Source: Chrysomallon squamiferum
Lineage: Eukaryota > Mollusca > Gastropoda > Neomphalida > Peltospiridae
Direction of reading: 5' to 3'
Assembly: GCA_012295275.1 (NCBI GenBank)
Contig: CM022669.1
Span: 13,518,672 to 13,582,671, forward strand
DNA length: 64,000 bases
The notes beneath the pieces are model-generated. The model saw only the letters and a list, made by a program, of their open reading frames with translations, did no database searches and was not told where the DNA came from. Shown piece after piece: positions 46,338-59,313 of the stretch; the first letter of the stretch is position 1, and each line of letters opens with the position of its first letter. The translations under genes and the position numbers were made by a program.

Positions 46338-48957
46338 GATTTTGTTGTTGTTGTTGTTGCTGTTGTTTTTATTGTTACAAACTAAAACTGACGAAAGAAC
46401 AATAACTAGTACACAACTTCAATGAATCATTCCTTTAATCTTACTGACAGCATAAAGCAGTAACAAACACCTCAACCACACTTGTCAACAACAGTCAAAT
46501 ACAAGAAACGCAACAAGTTTAGAGTCACCGCCAACAAAACGAAGCACACATTCTCAATGAACCCTTTGTACCGAAGGACTCCAAATGACTTTTTTTTCTT
46601 TTCTTTAAAAAAAAAAAAATATAATCAGAATCTCTACGCGTATCAGTACCATAACGCCTTGTGTGCAGAATTACACCAAGGGGCTCATTTACAAGACAAA
46701 TCTGCTTCAGCTGAACACAGATTCCGATGGTTAAGTGCATTCTGTTTAATGCACAGATAAATTTAGCCGTTCTCCAAATACGCCTTGGTTTAATGACCAA
46801 GGGAAACATTATCTCATCTAATATCCCTAAATCTTAGTGCAGTGTTAGTTAAATAAATGCACGGTCAGGGTATTTATTTATTTTTATTTTTTTCTGTTCT
46901 CTCTGGACAAGCTGTAATATCCGTCGAAATGAAGTATCACGGCTCGCCGAAACTAAAGCCTCGTTCTCGTTGTTATATTTTAGACTTGTGAGAGTTTTAA
47001 CAGCTATTTGATATCCGGTATTTTCGTCTTAGTGCACACCTAGGAATTACACATATATTTCACAGATAAGATTAAAAAAGAAAACAGAGAAGACAAAAAT
47101 TCTCACGATGTAGTGGGTACGAACTGTCTGATGTTTAAAATCATTACTTATTAAAGTGTAATACGGTAATAATTACATCTTTAGAGAAAAATGAATACAA
47201 GCGACAGAGTAGTAAGTATATATATATACACACAGACAGACAGATGGATAGATAGATAGATAGATAGACAGATCAATAGAGAGACATATAGAAGGAAAGA
47301 CAGAATGAGAGAAATATAGAGAGAAAACGAGAAAAGAGAGAGAAAACCGGAGAGTCTAAAAGAAAAATTAGATAATCATTTATGAAATAAGTTCTTTCAT
47401 TTTTTTCACAATACTTTTCAACACAATGTACGTGCGAAATGTTTGAACAAAAAGCTAAATTCATCAAAGTTTGTTTGACAGTCATACGCTCGAAAGTTAG
47501 ATTAAATTTTCTTGTAACCGAAATATTAAAAAAAAAAAAAAAATAATGGAATTTCTGTGTCGTAGATGTTAATATCAAATTATATTTGATCGAAAAACTT
47601 TCATCAGTATAAGGATTGGCATTTTTCGCGAACTGCGGGATTTTGGGTTAACGTTCTTTTACTAACTTTTGATTCCTAAACTGATTTTACTAAATTATTA
47701 AATTAACATGAATATTTTAAAATTCTTTCTATCAGTTGACAGCACAATCACTGTTTGTTCGTTTTTCTTTCTTTCTTGTTTACATTTTTTCTTTCTTTCT
47801 GCTAACAGCATGAATACAAAGGTCGTCTCATTTCTGTGGTAACTGGGAGAAGAAATGATTCAAAATAATAATTAAACTTTATAAAATCTCAAAACAGAAT
47901 ATTTTTAAAGAAAATTTCATTAATCTGTAGAACTTCAAGAATGTTCTGAAAATATTTTAAAAAGAAGAAAAACGCAGGCTGATGTAGCATAAAATATAAT
48001 TTGAAAAATAATAATAATAATAACAACAACAACAACAACAACAATAATAATAATAATAATAATGTATGCTAAGAGGAGGAAACCCTGAAGCGCAATATCA
48101 GCGGCTTAAGTCCACTTTTCATCGGGTTTCAAGTAAAGAACAAAAATCTTACACGTTTGTAATCGGCTCAGCATAACAGAGGTTGGCCCAAGGGGTCTTA
48201 TTTGAGCGAAACCTTGCAGTTCACTTCATCTTAAAGTATTTGCTGGCAAACTTAAACTTTCATAAAAAAAAAAAGGAAAAAAAAGAAAAAAAAAAAGAAC
48301 AAAAAGACTCACAAAATGGCGTAATTATTTATTTGTCGAAATTCAATCGGTTCTTAACTGTTTTTGATCTTCGGTCGCAGTCAGAACATGAAAGACAAAA
48401 ACAATTGGAAATGCAATTTGTCGAGGAAAAACAAATGTAGTGAAGCGATGACATGAATGCTAACAGCCCCTCTCCACCGAGCGTGCTTCTTTAATTAGGA
48501 AATACAAAGTAATTTAAGAAGAATCAAATCAGTTTATTTTCTCAGAGGATCAGTTAGTTACTTCCAGCGCACTCGCAAATAAATCTACAAAAAAGTCGAT
48601 AGCATCGCTGGCGTTCTTTTGCAGTCTGCGTGGTCTTTTTCTTTCTTGTTCTCGTCAGGAATTTAGAGTCTAAAATAGCCACTTTGTAGAGCTTAGGCTG
48701 GGAATAATTAAAATGACCTACATGTAATATGTAGTGAAAACACAGCTCAAAAGTCAGAGAGATCGAATGGCACAATATGCATTGTTACAGCTTTTTTGTT
48801 ATCATTTCTTAAAGTGTCACGAAAGACTGAATGTAGCGATTTGTTAAGTTTTTTGTATTAGTAACCTTTTGCGTATATTAACAGTAGATATTTGTTATCT
48901 GTGTCTGTCTGTGTTCTCGCTGTCTGTCTATATGCATATATGTACATACATGCATAC

Positions 48958-49018
<61 letters not shown>

Positions 49019-49660
49019 AAGACAAACGGAAAGAGAGAGAATATGTCATTAACATACACACTGAGAAAAAGAGATAGTCTTTTAAATGAAATACATATCT
49101 CTTTATCAGTGCAGACTGCTAATGCACTTGGGTTATTAATATATGTGAGTTCGAGATTAGTTTTCATTTGTTTTTGTTTTAAAGAAAGCACAAGAATGAA
49201 AATAAACTCACTGAAGAATTTCCTATTAACGTCGCGCATTACGAAAACGGTAATAACTCCTGGCGAGGTTTCAAAAATCATGTTCAAAAGTGTTTCGCGG
49301 TGTCTGTGCGTGCTTCCGTCGGTCACTTTATTAGGTTTTTGCCTGAAACCAGTTTTAAAGTCTGATTACATTACTGGAGCCTTTCTAAATTGGTTGTTAT
49401 TGATTACACGTTTTATTCCAAGCATGTACGTCTTCCCAGATTGAAAATAAACTTAGAAAAAAGTCCTACGGTAATGTTTCTAAAATGGCTTAATTAAGTA
49501 ATACTGCCCGCTAGTTTATGCTGTAAATCGAAACACTAACAGAAAATGCAGCAACAACAACAACAACAACAACTTGAACAAAAGAAACCACGGATATTTC
49601 TCTTAAATCTGGATGTGTGTTAGTAAATATAACAAATAATGCGATTATTTTTCAAAATCT
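44216..49660. other. Non-coding stretch, 44.2-49.7 kb
   Basis: No supported gene. Repeats: TATG/AGT/AAT/AAAT runs at 44290-44645, ATT at 46277-46336, GATA near 47245-47270, AAC/AAT at 48007-48062 and TA at 48966-49012. The rest is AT-rich single-copy-looking DNA without consistent splice-flanked frames. Confidence 0.55.
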
Positions 49661-49669
49661 GTTTAGTTT

Positions 49670-50790
49670 AATATTCTTCGATTCTTGGCTGAATTGGAAG
49701 TAACACCATTGTAATGTAGTAATAATATCCTCGAAGTATAGCAGAAATAGCTTGAGACTTTCCAAAAATGTAACATTATAATAGTGTAGTTATAACAGCA
49801 TCAGTGTAATTTTTCTAAGCTCTATTTTTATTGTAATAACATCACTGTGATTTGCTAAACTGAATAATCATTGCTAGAGAAAGGTTATAATCTTATTAAA
49901 CTGTAATATCACTGCAACAGAAACCAGTGCGATCTTGGCTGAAATAAATCATTATCCCAAAAGCATAATTTTAATCTTTGTAAGCTATATCTTCATCGCC
50001 ATAGATCATTGATATTTTGTTTAACAACTATCATGATGAGAATAGAAACAATGGAATCTTAAGAATAATAATTTTAAAAAAATTACATCTTTACAGCAGA
50101 ATCAGCTTGCCATGCAAAAATATACCATCAATGAAATCTTTCTAAAGTATTTCTTTATAGTAAGGGTATCATCGGTATTTTGTTAATTGTGCCATCAATA
50201 GACATGAAACAATGGAATCTCAATAGTGTAGCTGTCTTTGCAATAGAACCAGCGTACTCAAGACTAAAATATTTCATTATCGCAACTGTTGCATAGTAAT
50301 TTTTCCAAACTGCATTTTTCATCGTAATAGCATCACTGGTGTTTTGTTGATCTATGCCATTCTCAGAATAGAAACAATGCAAATTGTAGCATTATTCAAA
50401 CAGAACCACAAGCATGCCTTGCGAAAATATACCATCGTAATGGCATTGTTGTAATTTTCCTAATCTATATCTTTATCGTAAGTGATATTCTGTTTAACCT
50501 TTGCGGCATTCTAATAGAAATAATGGAATGTTAATAAACTAATAGCATCTTTGCAACAGAACCATCAGTGCAAAAACTTCACTGTAATCGTTCTAGACTA
50601 CATCTTTATCGTAATTCATATTTTGTTAAAACCATGCAATCTTTAGAACAGAAACAATAGAATCTTCATAAACAATAGTAGCACTGCAACAGGATCGCCA
50701 GCGTGCGTTGCAAAAATATACCGTCAGTACAAACGAATGACTGCAGTCATGTTAAACTAATTGTTCATCGTCAAGGAACGATTGCTTTTG
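49670..50790. repeat. Decayed tandem array, period about 135-190 bp
   Basis: About seven degenerate units follow one another. The motif AATAGAAACAATGGAATCTT or a variant recurs at about 50041, 50201, 50367, 50512 and 50647, with weaker copies near 49737 and 49918. Other unit parts recur in the same order: ATCTTTATCGTAAT, TATTTTGTT, GCAACAGAACCA and GCAAAAATATACCATC. Confidence 0.8.
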
Positions 50791-52700
50791 GTCAGTTCAT
50801 TTATTTAGTATTGACTTTCTAGCGTGGATTTTATTACTGACCATTGAATAGATAAATAATATCAAGAGTTTACCCTGGCCTCTTGTGTTTTCCTTACCAC
50901 CGTGATCTATGCTCATAATGATCGCTCTTACAGACTCTGACCTATTAACTTATTAAAATGATAGTTCCACGGGGTATTCAGCTCTGCAAATAAATTAAAT
51001 ATGGTTAATAGCTGAGGATAACGATAAGAAAGATGAATTAAATGCATTTTGTTTAATACGTGAACGATAATATTCTACGAAAGTCGTTCGTTCCAAGTGA
51101 TCTTTTAGATTCTCGTTTTGTCATGATCAAAGAAACGTCTTCCGAAAGCCGAAGGATGCGAAATAAACACGGATGTCTAAATAATTAAATAAATATATTC
51201 CACAATTCGTTTTACTGTTTATTTTGAAACATTTTTTCGCTTATCTGATAAATAAAGCTAAACTACGTTTGTTTTACGTTCGTTTAAATAAACGTCTTAC
51301 ACAGAGCCAAAGTTTTCCAGAACTCTCAAGTCGATCGTGGACAATTTAAGCCGTGTTGACATATCTTGATTAATGTAAAGAGCATGAAAGCTCTTTGTAA
51401 AGGTTCGTCTTATACCAGAAATATCCTCGGCTGTGGTGCACGGTGGTGCTAAAGAATGACAGATCACTGACGCTATGGCTGAAAACGTCTAAACCAGGAC
51501 CGAGGGATCTAGACAAATACCAGACGTAGAGCGAGAGAAGGATATATTAAGTTAAACACTTCACAAATAATTTAATCAGAGACTTAGCTGGCAGATAATG
51601 GAAATTACTTACCAGATATAATAGAGTGTTTAAAAAAAAAAAAAAAAAGTTTTTTTTTTTTTTTCTATATCTGACATACAAAACAAAATATTCATCAATA
51701 TCAAAGGAAATCTTTTTTTTTTTTTTTTTTTTTAATAGAATGAACCAGACTAGAACAAAACCAAAACGAGACTGTTACGAATAAATGGCTTTTGTGTGCG
51801 AAACAACGCTTGAAACGTCATCACAGAACAGTCATTCAGCATCGCCACCGAAGCAACGGAAATAATTCGACTATTAAAGGAAATATTTTAAGTTGATTTC
51901 TTAATTTGTCGGCTCTTTGAACCGATTGACACTTAATAAACGTATATTTGTTAATAAAGGGAAAAATAAACGACCAACTGGTTCAGAGTTGTCTGTTTGA
52001 GTCGTGTTAATTGGCTTGACCCAGAGACTCCGACGCGGCATTTATATAATGTCCAGTTTATCTAGACAATACATCGCGAGCACTGTCGGCGAGTCAGTGG
52101 TCAGCGACGAGACAGTTTCGAGCTGGGTGCGTGTGTCCTTAGCTGAGCAGCACGCTGCGAAGTACGGTTTGGATTTTATTGCAGAATGTGAGTTACGTTT
52201 TACATAAAAAGAAACAGTGAGTTTTATAACAGCAAATAAAGGAATACATGTTGTTCTGGATTTTTTTTTTTTTTTCTTTTCTTTTCTTTCTTTTTTGTTT
52301 AAAACATAAAAATTTGAAAAAAAAAAATTAAAAAAAAAAAAATCATTAAAAAACCCCAACTAAAACAAGAACAAAAAGAAAAAAACAAACAAACATTGAA
52401 ATGAAAAGTAAATAATAATAACAAATAAAAAAAAAAAAAAAAAGAAAGAAACTAAAAAGAAAAACAAAACATCGCACAGTTTTAATAATTAAATGTCATT
52501 TTTAAGACTAAATTAGAACTATTTTTATTTCGACTGTTTCCAAAAAAAGAAGAAAAAAAAGAAGCTTTTTGAAGATACTTCTGTTATATGAAATAAAATC
52601 ACAAGACTCAAGCGTTTATGTGTGTATGTTGTGAGTGTGTGTTTGTATGATTTTTTGTAATTGTCACAGAAAAATAGACGAACACATAGAGGGTAGATAA
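50791..52700. other. Non-coding stretch with one weak exon candidate
   Basis: Mostly unique-looking AT-rich DNA with poly-A/T runs (51631-51735, 52260-52450). An in-frame ATG segment at 52049-52184, richer in G+C and ending at a GTGAGT donor, is discussed in findings. I do not call it a gene. Confidence 0.5.
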
Positions 52701-52719
52701 GGAGAGAAACAAAAGAAAG

Positions 52720-52723
<4 letters not shown>

Positions 52724-52803
<80 letters not shown>

Positions 52804-53367
52804 TTAGCGAGAGAATAAGAAAGCGAGAGAGAGACAGAGAAAGAGAGACGGACAAACAGAGAGAGAAGAAAGAGAAAGAGAGAGAAACAGAGGCGGACAG
52901 ACAGACAAAGAGAAAGTGAGAGAGATATCACCGACAGAAGAAGACATAAGACCTAAAAAAAAAAAAAAAAAGATTGATTTTGACAAAATTAATCCACTTT
53001 TTCAACGCGAGATCGTTCATCAGATTAAGTTCTTCGCTCGTTTGCGCTCACGCAACATTTTTCTTTTGTGCTGACCCCAATTTGTTTCAGTGCAGCTCTC
53101 ACTCGACCCCTGTCTGTCCGGACGCTAATTGCGTGTCATTCTGCAGGTTGGGGTTATTGAAAACACCGATACATGTGTGCGATACCTTCTGTAATAACAA
53201 ACACATATCCGGACATGACAGTGCAAGGAAATAAATAAATACACCCAGCGTCCCTCATCGCGCTCAATCATGCTCATCTTTGTGACTGTTCATTTTTTTT
53301 TCGATTTTTTTTTTTTTTTTTTCTTCTAAATTTACAATGATACATATAAGATAAACGTCTTATAAAC

Positions 53368-53438
<71 letters not shown>

Positions 53439-53760
53439 AAAAGAGACAGAGAAATAGAGAGTAAAAGGGATAATGATAGAGAAAGAGAAAGAAAGAGAAA
53501 CAGAGAGAGAAAAAGATAGAGAGAGAGATAGAGAGAAAGAAAGAAAGAGAGAGAGATACCAAAAGAGAGAGAGAGAAAGAGAGAATGACACAGAGAGAAG
53601 AGAGAGAGCGAGAGAGAAAGAGACAAAGAGAAAAAGAGAGAGAGAGAGAGAGACAGAGAAAGACAGAATGACAAAGAGAGAAGAGAGAGAGAGATAGAGA
53701 GAAAGAAAGAAAGAGAGATACCAAAAGAGAGAGAGAGTGTGTGAGAGAGAAAGAGAATGA

Positions 53761-53804
<44 letters not shown>

Positions 53805-53806
53805 GA
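52724..53806. repeat. GA arrays, partly with higher-order structure
   Basis: Perfect GA at 52724-52798 and 53369-53435. From 53436 to 53806 the array is imperfect, and ATACCAAAAGAGAG (53556, 53719) and GAATGACA (53583, 53666, 53756) recur. The 53000-53300 gap is richer in G+C but shows no supported exon. Confidence 0.9.
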
Positions 53807-54339
53807 CCACATTTAACAAGCACGGTATTTAAGTGAGGATCACTATTATCAGACATTTGTCGATTTAAACAGGAAATTCCTCCAAGATCTGTCCTGCTGT
53901 GTAGAAAATAATTTCTGCGACTCTAACTGGAATTGTTATCTCTTTTGTGTCAGTAATCCTTCACTGATTGCGGTTTGAATACTCCCTGGTGTAGCAATTA
54001 GTTAACATTTTGCATCTGTGATCTTCCACCAGAAAATTACTTCGCTAATAGTCCACTATACAAGTGACAAATTAGGAGATGCATGTTCGATTTAACACAA
54101 GCTGTTATTTGCGCCGGTAAAAGATATATATATATTTTTTTCATTAAATTTAATTTGTCTGAGTTTGGTGTGGAAGTCAAAATAAAGCTGCAAATGAAAT
54201 ATAATGGACGTGTGTATATTACAAAAAAACGACATCTTTATCGTGTGACATTTTTTTGCAGTTATCATATACCAAAAAATGCATACACAATACATACATA
54301 CAAACTAGAAGACATGCCTGCGTATAAACGTATATTCAT

Positions 54340-54500
54340 ACAGACATACATACATAAACACACAAATACCTACCTATGTACGTGCATACCTACATTTATA
54401 TATACATACATATACATTGACATACACTGACATACACATACATACATCCATACCTCCATACATCCATCCATCCAAACGTACGTACATACATACGTACAAA
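54340..54500. repeat. ACAT/ACGT/CCAT array
   Basis: Degenerate ACAT tetranucleotides with TACG and CCAT variants lie just upstream of the SINE copy at 54535. Confidence 0.85.
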
Positions 54501-54534
54501 AAAGAACGATGTGCTTCGGGGGAGTTATTATTAT

Positions 54535-54800
54535 CGTCGGTTACTGAGCAACCTTTCTTAAGATTGTCTTGATGAAATGCGAGCCTTCGGAATGCGAGCG
54601 AATGAGAGCCATGCGTTCGAGTCTCGTCAGCGGCATCTGACGATTTTTGTGAAGTCGTGACTGGACTATGTCCTCCTGCGCCAGTGCGTTACCGAATGCT
54701 CTCTATGTGCAGTGTCTAATCAGACGTACGTAATACAGAGAATATTCAAAATCCTAAAAATACATTTATACATACACACACACACACACACATACATACA
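54535..54800 (+). mobile_element. tRNA-derived SINE, copy 1
   Basis: The B-box-like GCGTTCGAGTCTCGT lies near 54615. A unique body follows (GCGGCATCTGACG, TCCTCCTGCGCCAGTGCGTT, then AATATTCAAAATCCTAAAAA), and a CA/ACAT tail ends the element. The same order of blocks is found in inverted orientation at 57920-58175. The A-box half is partly deleted here. Confidence 0.8.
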
Positions 54801-55504
54801 CGCATGCATACTACAAACGTAACATATATACATAAGGCCTAAACCAAACGATTCAGACACATCTGTACTGAGATGTGCATCTTTTACTATACACTATGAA
54901 CCTCAGCTCAAGTTCTTCAGAACAGCAGTGTAATTAAAACACATACATACATCGTGGCAAACAGCTAACTATAGAAGATGACTGCAAAACACTAGAGGCA
55001 ATGACAGCGCGATGTACTGAAGACAGTGTCTAACCAAACACGACAGATGTGACTTCCAACAAACAGAAAGCATCAAAATAAAGGTGACAGTGATAGAGGT
55101 CTGTGTCCTATTAACGAAATTAAAGAGACCCAGTGTATTTCTAAGCTAATTGTTTTGTACGAGTTAAGACGAAAATAGCTATCAAATTTTTAAATAGATT
55201 TTGAAAATGTCTTACCAGGCCTGCTCGAGTTCTCTTTGCAGTAATGAGTTTATTTAATAAAACACAAATAGGGTTTACAAGACAGTTAAACTAATAGTGT
55301 ATGATAATTTTTTATTTGAATATATATCATTTTGTTTTTGAAGATGGACGTTATTCGTGTGTGTGTGTGTGTTTATTTATGAATACACATGCACGCACAC
55401 GCACACACACATACACACACACATACAGACACACAAAGGCATACCAACCGAATAATGATTTTGAAAAACTAAATTCCTTATATTTTAAGACCAAAATCTC
55501 GTCA
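54801..55504. other. Non-coding stretch
   Basis: Unique-looking AT-rich sequence with a GT run and a CA run at 55356-55435. No gene signal. Confidence 0.5.
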
Positions 55505-55509
55505 CATGT

Positions 55510-55780
55510 GTAATAATACAATGACGTCATAATACTGATTGTGACGACTTTCAAATCGCTTGCCAGCACTGGTAGATCAGCAAGGTTTAAAACTGAAACA
55601 ACTCAGACAAAAAGAACGTAAGCTGTTTTAAACTATAGTGCTACTTGAGATAAACGAAACTGTTAATTTCTTTCTGCTTTATAGCTGTTAATGAATCTTA
55701 CGATAAGCGGCAAAGAATATATATAATATTTTAGTGAAACAGTCTGCGCTCTATTTTACAAATTAAATCGTCATATTAAA
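55510..55780 (-). repeat. Dispersed repeat, copy 2 (inverted)
   Basis: Reverse complement of the 43960-44215 copy, about 11.5 kb away. A palindromic TGACGTCA at 55522-55529 lies at one end, where copy 1 reads ATGACGTACT. Confidence 0.8.
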
Positions 55781-56745
55781 CAAAGATGGGTGCATAAACA
55801 ACACACAAATGTTCGAAGCGAGACAAATTAATTACGCATCTGATTTACGGCGATCACATAAAGACTTTTTGTTAATTCAGTCCGGCGATGAGATTAAGTG
55901 GTTATGGCGAAAATAACAATCCTATAACTTGGAAATTAATTCTGTGGGTTAAGGAATAACAAACACCTCTTTATTTATTCAATCGTGTTTCGAACGCTGC
56001 AATGAACCTATTACATGTCTCGCTGCAATCATAACACGTAATAAAAAACACCACTCGGAAAATACAGTTGACTGTTGCATTCATCTCGATGATAAAACAA
56101 CAAAAACACGGACAACAAAATTCTCGTATTTCACGGCTGTGTTTGCGCTCTGTTTGTATTCGCTAATGTTATATGTGACGGTCGGACACAACGCTTTCTT
56201 TGAACTGGCCTTTGGTGGTGTGTGTTTGTAGGAGCCGCGGTTATCCATAAATCATCGACGTAAAATGTTGTTGACACCAGTTTATGATTTATGTACACCA
56301 AAGCACTGTTGATTTTTTTTTTTTTTTACACGAAGGCATCTACACAGACTGAGTGCCTAACACTGATGCTGGTATTAACCGTTGGAAGGGTCAGAAAATA
56401 GTTTTGCTTTTCTTTTGATATTTGTTTTTTCTTTTTTTCTTTTTGCGTATTGGTAAAAGAAGAAGAAGAAGAAGAAGAAGAAGAAGCCGACGAAAAAATA
56501 ATATAATAGTAATGTAATAGCGTTAAATGATTCCAGAAACGAGAGCGAGCGCTTTTTGAAGTGCTTTGCCGATTATCTTTTTGATGAATTTATAATTAAA
56601 TTAATATATTTCTTTTAATTTTTTTTTTTTTTTTTAATATATTTTGCTTTTAAAAAATATTATAGAAATGATGATTAGAGAAAACATAAAATAGAATCAC
56701 ATTCCTATTTATATATGGGTTAGTAATATCAAAAAAAAAAGAAAA

Positions 56746-56787
<42 letters not shown>

Positions 56788-57919
56788 AGAAAGAAAAGAG
56801 AAAAAAATTTAAAATGTAGTTTTGGAATGGATATAGGCTCAGTAACGTATATTTTTCCTCAGTTAACGGAGTGTTTTAGACACTATTAATTTTAAAACGA
56901 GTTTTTTTTCCTGATTTGCTTTTTCGATAACTGCTCTTTAATCTGCTACTTTGCTGTTATAGATGAATTCAGTAAATGTGTTACTAAGTGAGCTACTTCG
57001 AGACCGGACTTTCTCTTAACATTATGTGTTAAATTACAATAAATATTCTCTGCATTAAACTGTAACAGTTTCATTTGCAGTCATCGTAAAGCAACGAGAA
57101 GAAATGTTTTAAAGTTCACTACAGGAATTTTCAGAATAGCTAAGTATACTAAAATGATAATAAATAGACAAATAAATAAATAATATGGTAGATATATATA
57201 TTTAGATAGACAGATCATAGATAGACAGACAGACAGACAGATAGATAGATAGGCAGACAGATAGATAGATAGATAGATGTTAAATAAGTAAATAAGTTAA
57301 GTATTCGTAAGAATGATAACAGATATTGAAAACCGATTTGAGTAGCCGATCTGCTGGAATTTAGTTTGCGAGTTCCTTCGAAAAAAAAACCTGTCATTTT
57401 AAAAGTCATTTTAAGCCATATTACTATTTCAATGAAATTACTATGCTACACCAGAACATAAACTGACTGTTCGACGTAATCTATAAAATGCATTTCTCTT
57501 GTTTGACCATGTAAACATATTCAGTTAAATGTCTGTTACAATATATTCCAAGGAGGTATATTTATATTTTCAGGGTTAAAAATCGATCAAATAAATATTA
57601 CAAACATGGTCGTAGGCAGGTTTGAAAGAAAATGTCAAGAATTTCTGAAGTAAAATCCATAACGCTACTTAAAAGTTTGTAGAATTGGCAGATTTTTACT
57701 TAGAAAGTCCTTAATGTTACATGATATTTAACACAGCAGTGCTTCTTTGTCGTTTTAAAGTATGCTGTAAAAATGTGGCAGACAAAATCAGTCAGATACT
57801 GTGTATCAAGTATTGTTATATTTAGCATATACGTCTTTTAGCCATCAGTATTAATTATTTTTGTGTGTGTCTGTGTGTGTAAATGGGTGTACAGGAGGGC
57901 ATGCTTGTGTACGTATATC
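55781..57919. other. Non-coding stretch, 55.8-57.9 kb
   Basis: Contains an AGA run (56457-56488), long poly-A (56736-56786) and GACA/GATA runs (57224-57276). 55800-56300 is of more mixed composition and includes a short inverted repeat (56246-56293). No gene seen. Confidence 0.5.
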
Positions 57920-58175
57920 TGTGTGTGTGTTTGTGTGTGTGTATAGGGGTGAATGTATTTAGGTATGTATTTTAGGATTTGAATATTCTCTGTCTTATGT
58001 AAGTCTGATTTGACTCTGTATAGATATAATTTGGAAACGCACTGGCGCAGAAGGACAAAGTTCAGTCATGACCTAACAAACCCCGTCAGATGCCGCTTAC
58101 GAGACTCGAACGTATGATACCCATTCTCCCGCTCTTCAAAGGCTGACGACGTTATTGTTAGGCCATCAAAACAAC
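57920..58175 (-). mobile_element. tRNA-derived SINE, copy 2
   Basis: Read on the minus strand it starts with an A-box-like GATGGCCTAACAATAACG, then ACGTTCGAGTCTCGT (B box, about 60 nt on). The body blocks GCGGCATCTGACG and TGCGCCAGTGCGTT follow, then AATATTCAAATCCTAAAA and a CA/ACAT tail. It is more complete at the 5' end than the 54535 copy. Confidence 0.8.
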
Positions 58176-58762
58176 CCAGTTTTTTTAATGTATATATTTA
58201 TGTATGTATGTATGTATGTATGTATGTATGTATGTATGTACGTACGTACGTATGTATGTATGTATAATTTAATTATTTTATGGCCCTGTTTATTCAGAAT
58301 TCTTAATAATGTGCACCAAAAAGATACAGCACTGTCAAACAGATCGAAATATTTTATTCGCTGTAATTAATAAAAAGGTGAGTCAATAAAAATAATAAGA
58401 ATAATAAAAATAAAACACTAATGCCATAATTAAATAAAAAATGAGAAGAAACGAAGTGTTCGTCTAATTATTTAATATTCCGTGATTCAAAGACAAATAA
58501 TTAGATTGTATTTTTATAATTACCTTTCTCATCTTTGATGTAATGATCAATATGTTTCAGAAATAGAGTTAAGTAAATTTTTATACATATATAATTACTC
58601 ACAAGCAGAACATAATCAAATCAAATTTCTGTTTGGAAAGAACAGTTATTATTATTCTAAAAAATGAAATAATTTAATCTAGGTTACGATCTGCGTTTTA
58701 TCCTCGTATAGAAAATGTTTAAGCTGTAAAAGTAACTATTTCTTAGAAAGCCAAATTGGAAG

Positions 58763-58813
<51 letters not shown>

Positions 58814-58920
58814 ATATATACTTGTATATATACGACTATTAAGAACTACCATTTCTACTACTACTAGTACTACTTGGTTTTACTTTTCTTCTTATGCTAC
58901 TACTACTGCCATTATTTACA
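58176..58920. repeat. ATGT and TA/TG arrays
   Basis: (ATGT)n at about 58192-58265 includes three TACG variants, and (TA)n(TG)n lies at 58764-58814. The intervening sequence is AT-rich with no exon. Confidence 0.85.
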
Positions 58921-59220
58921 GAGAGACGGCGAGAGACGGCAAGAGACAGACAGAGAGAAAGACAGAGAGAGAGAGAGTAAGAGAGAGAGATAGATTCAGA
59001 GAGATAGAGAGACAGGAAAAGAGAGAGAGAACGAGAGAGAGATAGAGAGAGAGAAAGATAGATAGATAGAGAGAAACAAAGAGACAGCAAAAGAAAGAGA
59101 GATAGAGAGAGAAACAGAGAGACAGCAAAAGAAAGAGAGAAAGAGAGATAGATAGAGAGAGAAACAGAGAGACAGCAAAAGAAAGAGAGAAAGAGATAGA
59201 AAGAGGAAAACAGAGACAGC

Positions 59221-59313
<93 letters not shown>

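Noticed and set aside
46482-46809. Overlapping frames on both strands near 46.5-46.8 kb
   Set aside because: They cross a poly-A tract, show no splice pattern and match no family I recognise.
52974-53234. Cysteine-containing 86-codon frame
   Set aside because: It has no plausible signal peptide or recognisable cysteine pattern, and it starts next to a poly-A run. Likely chance.
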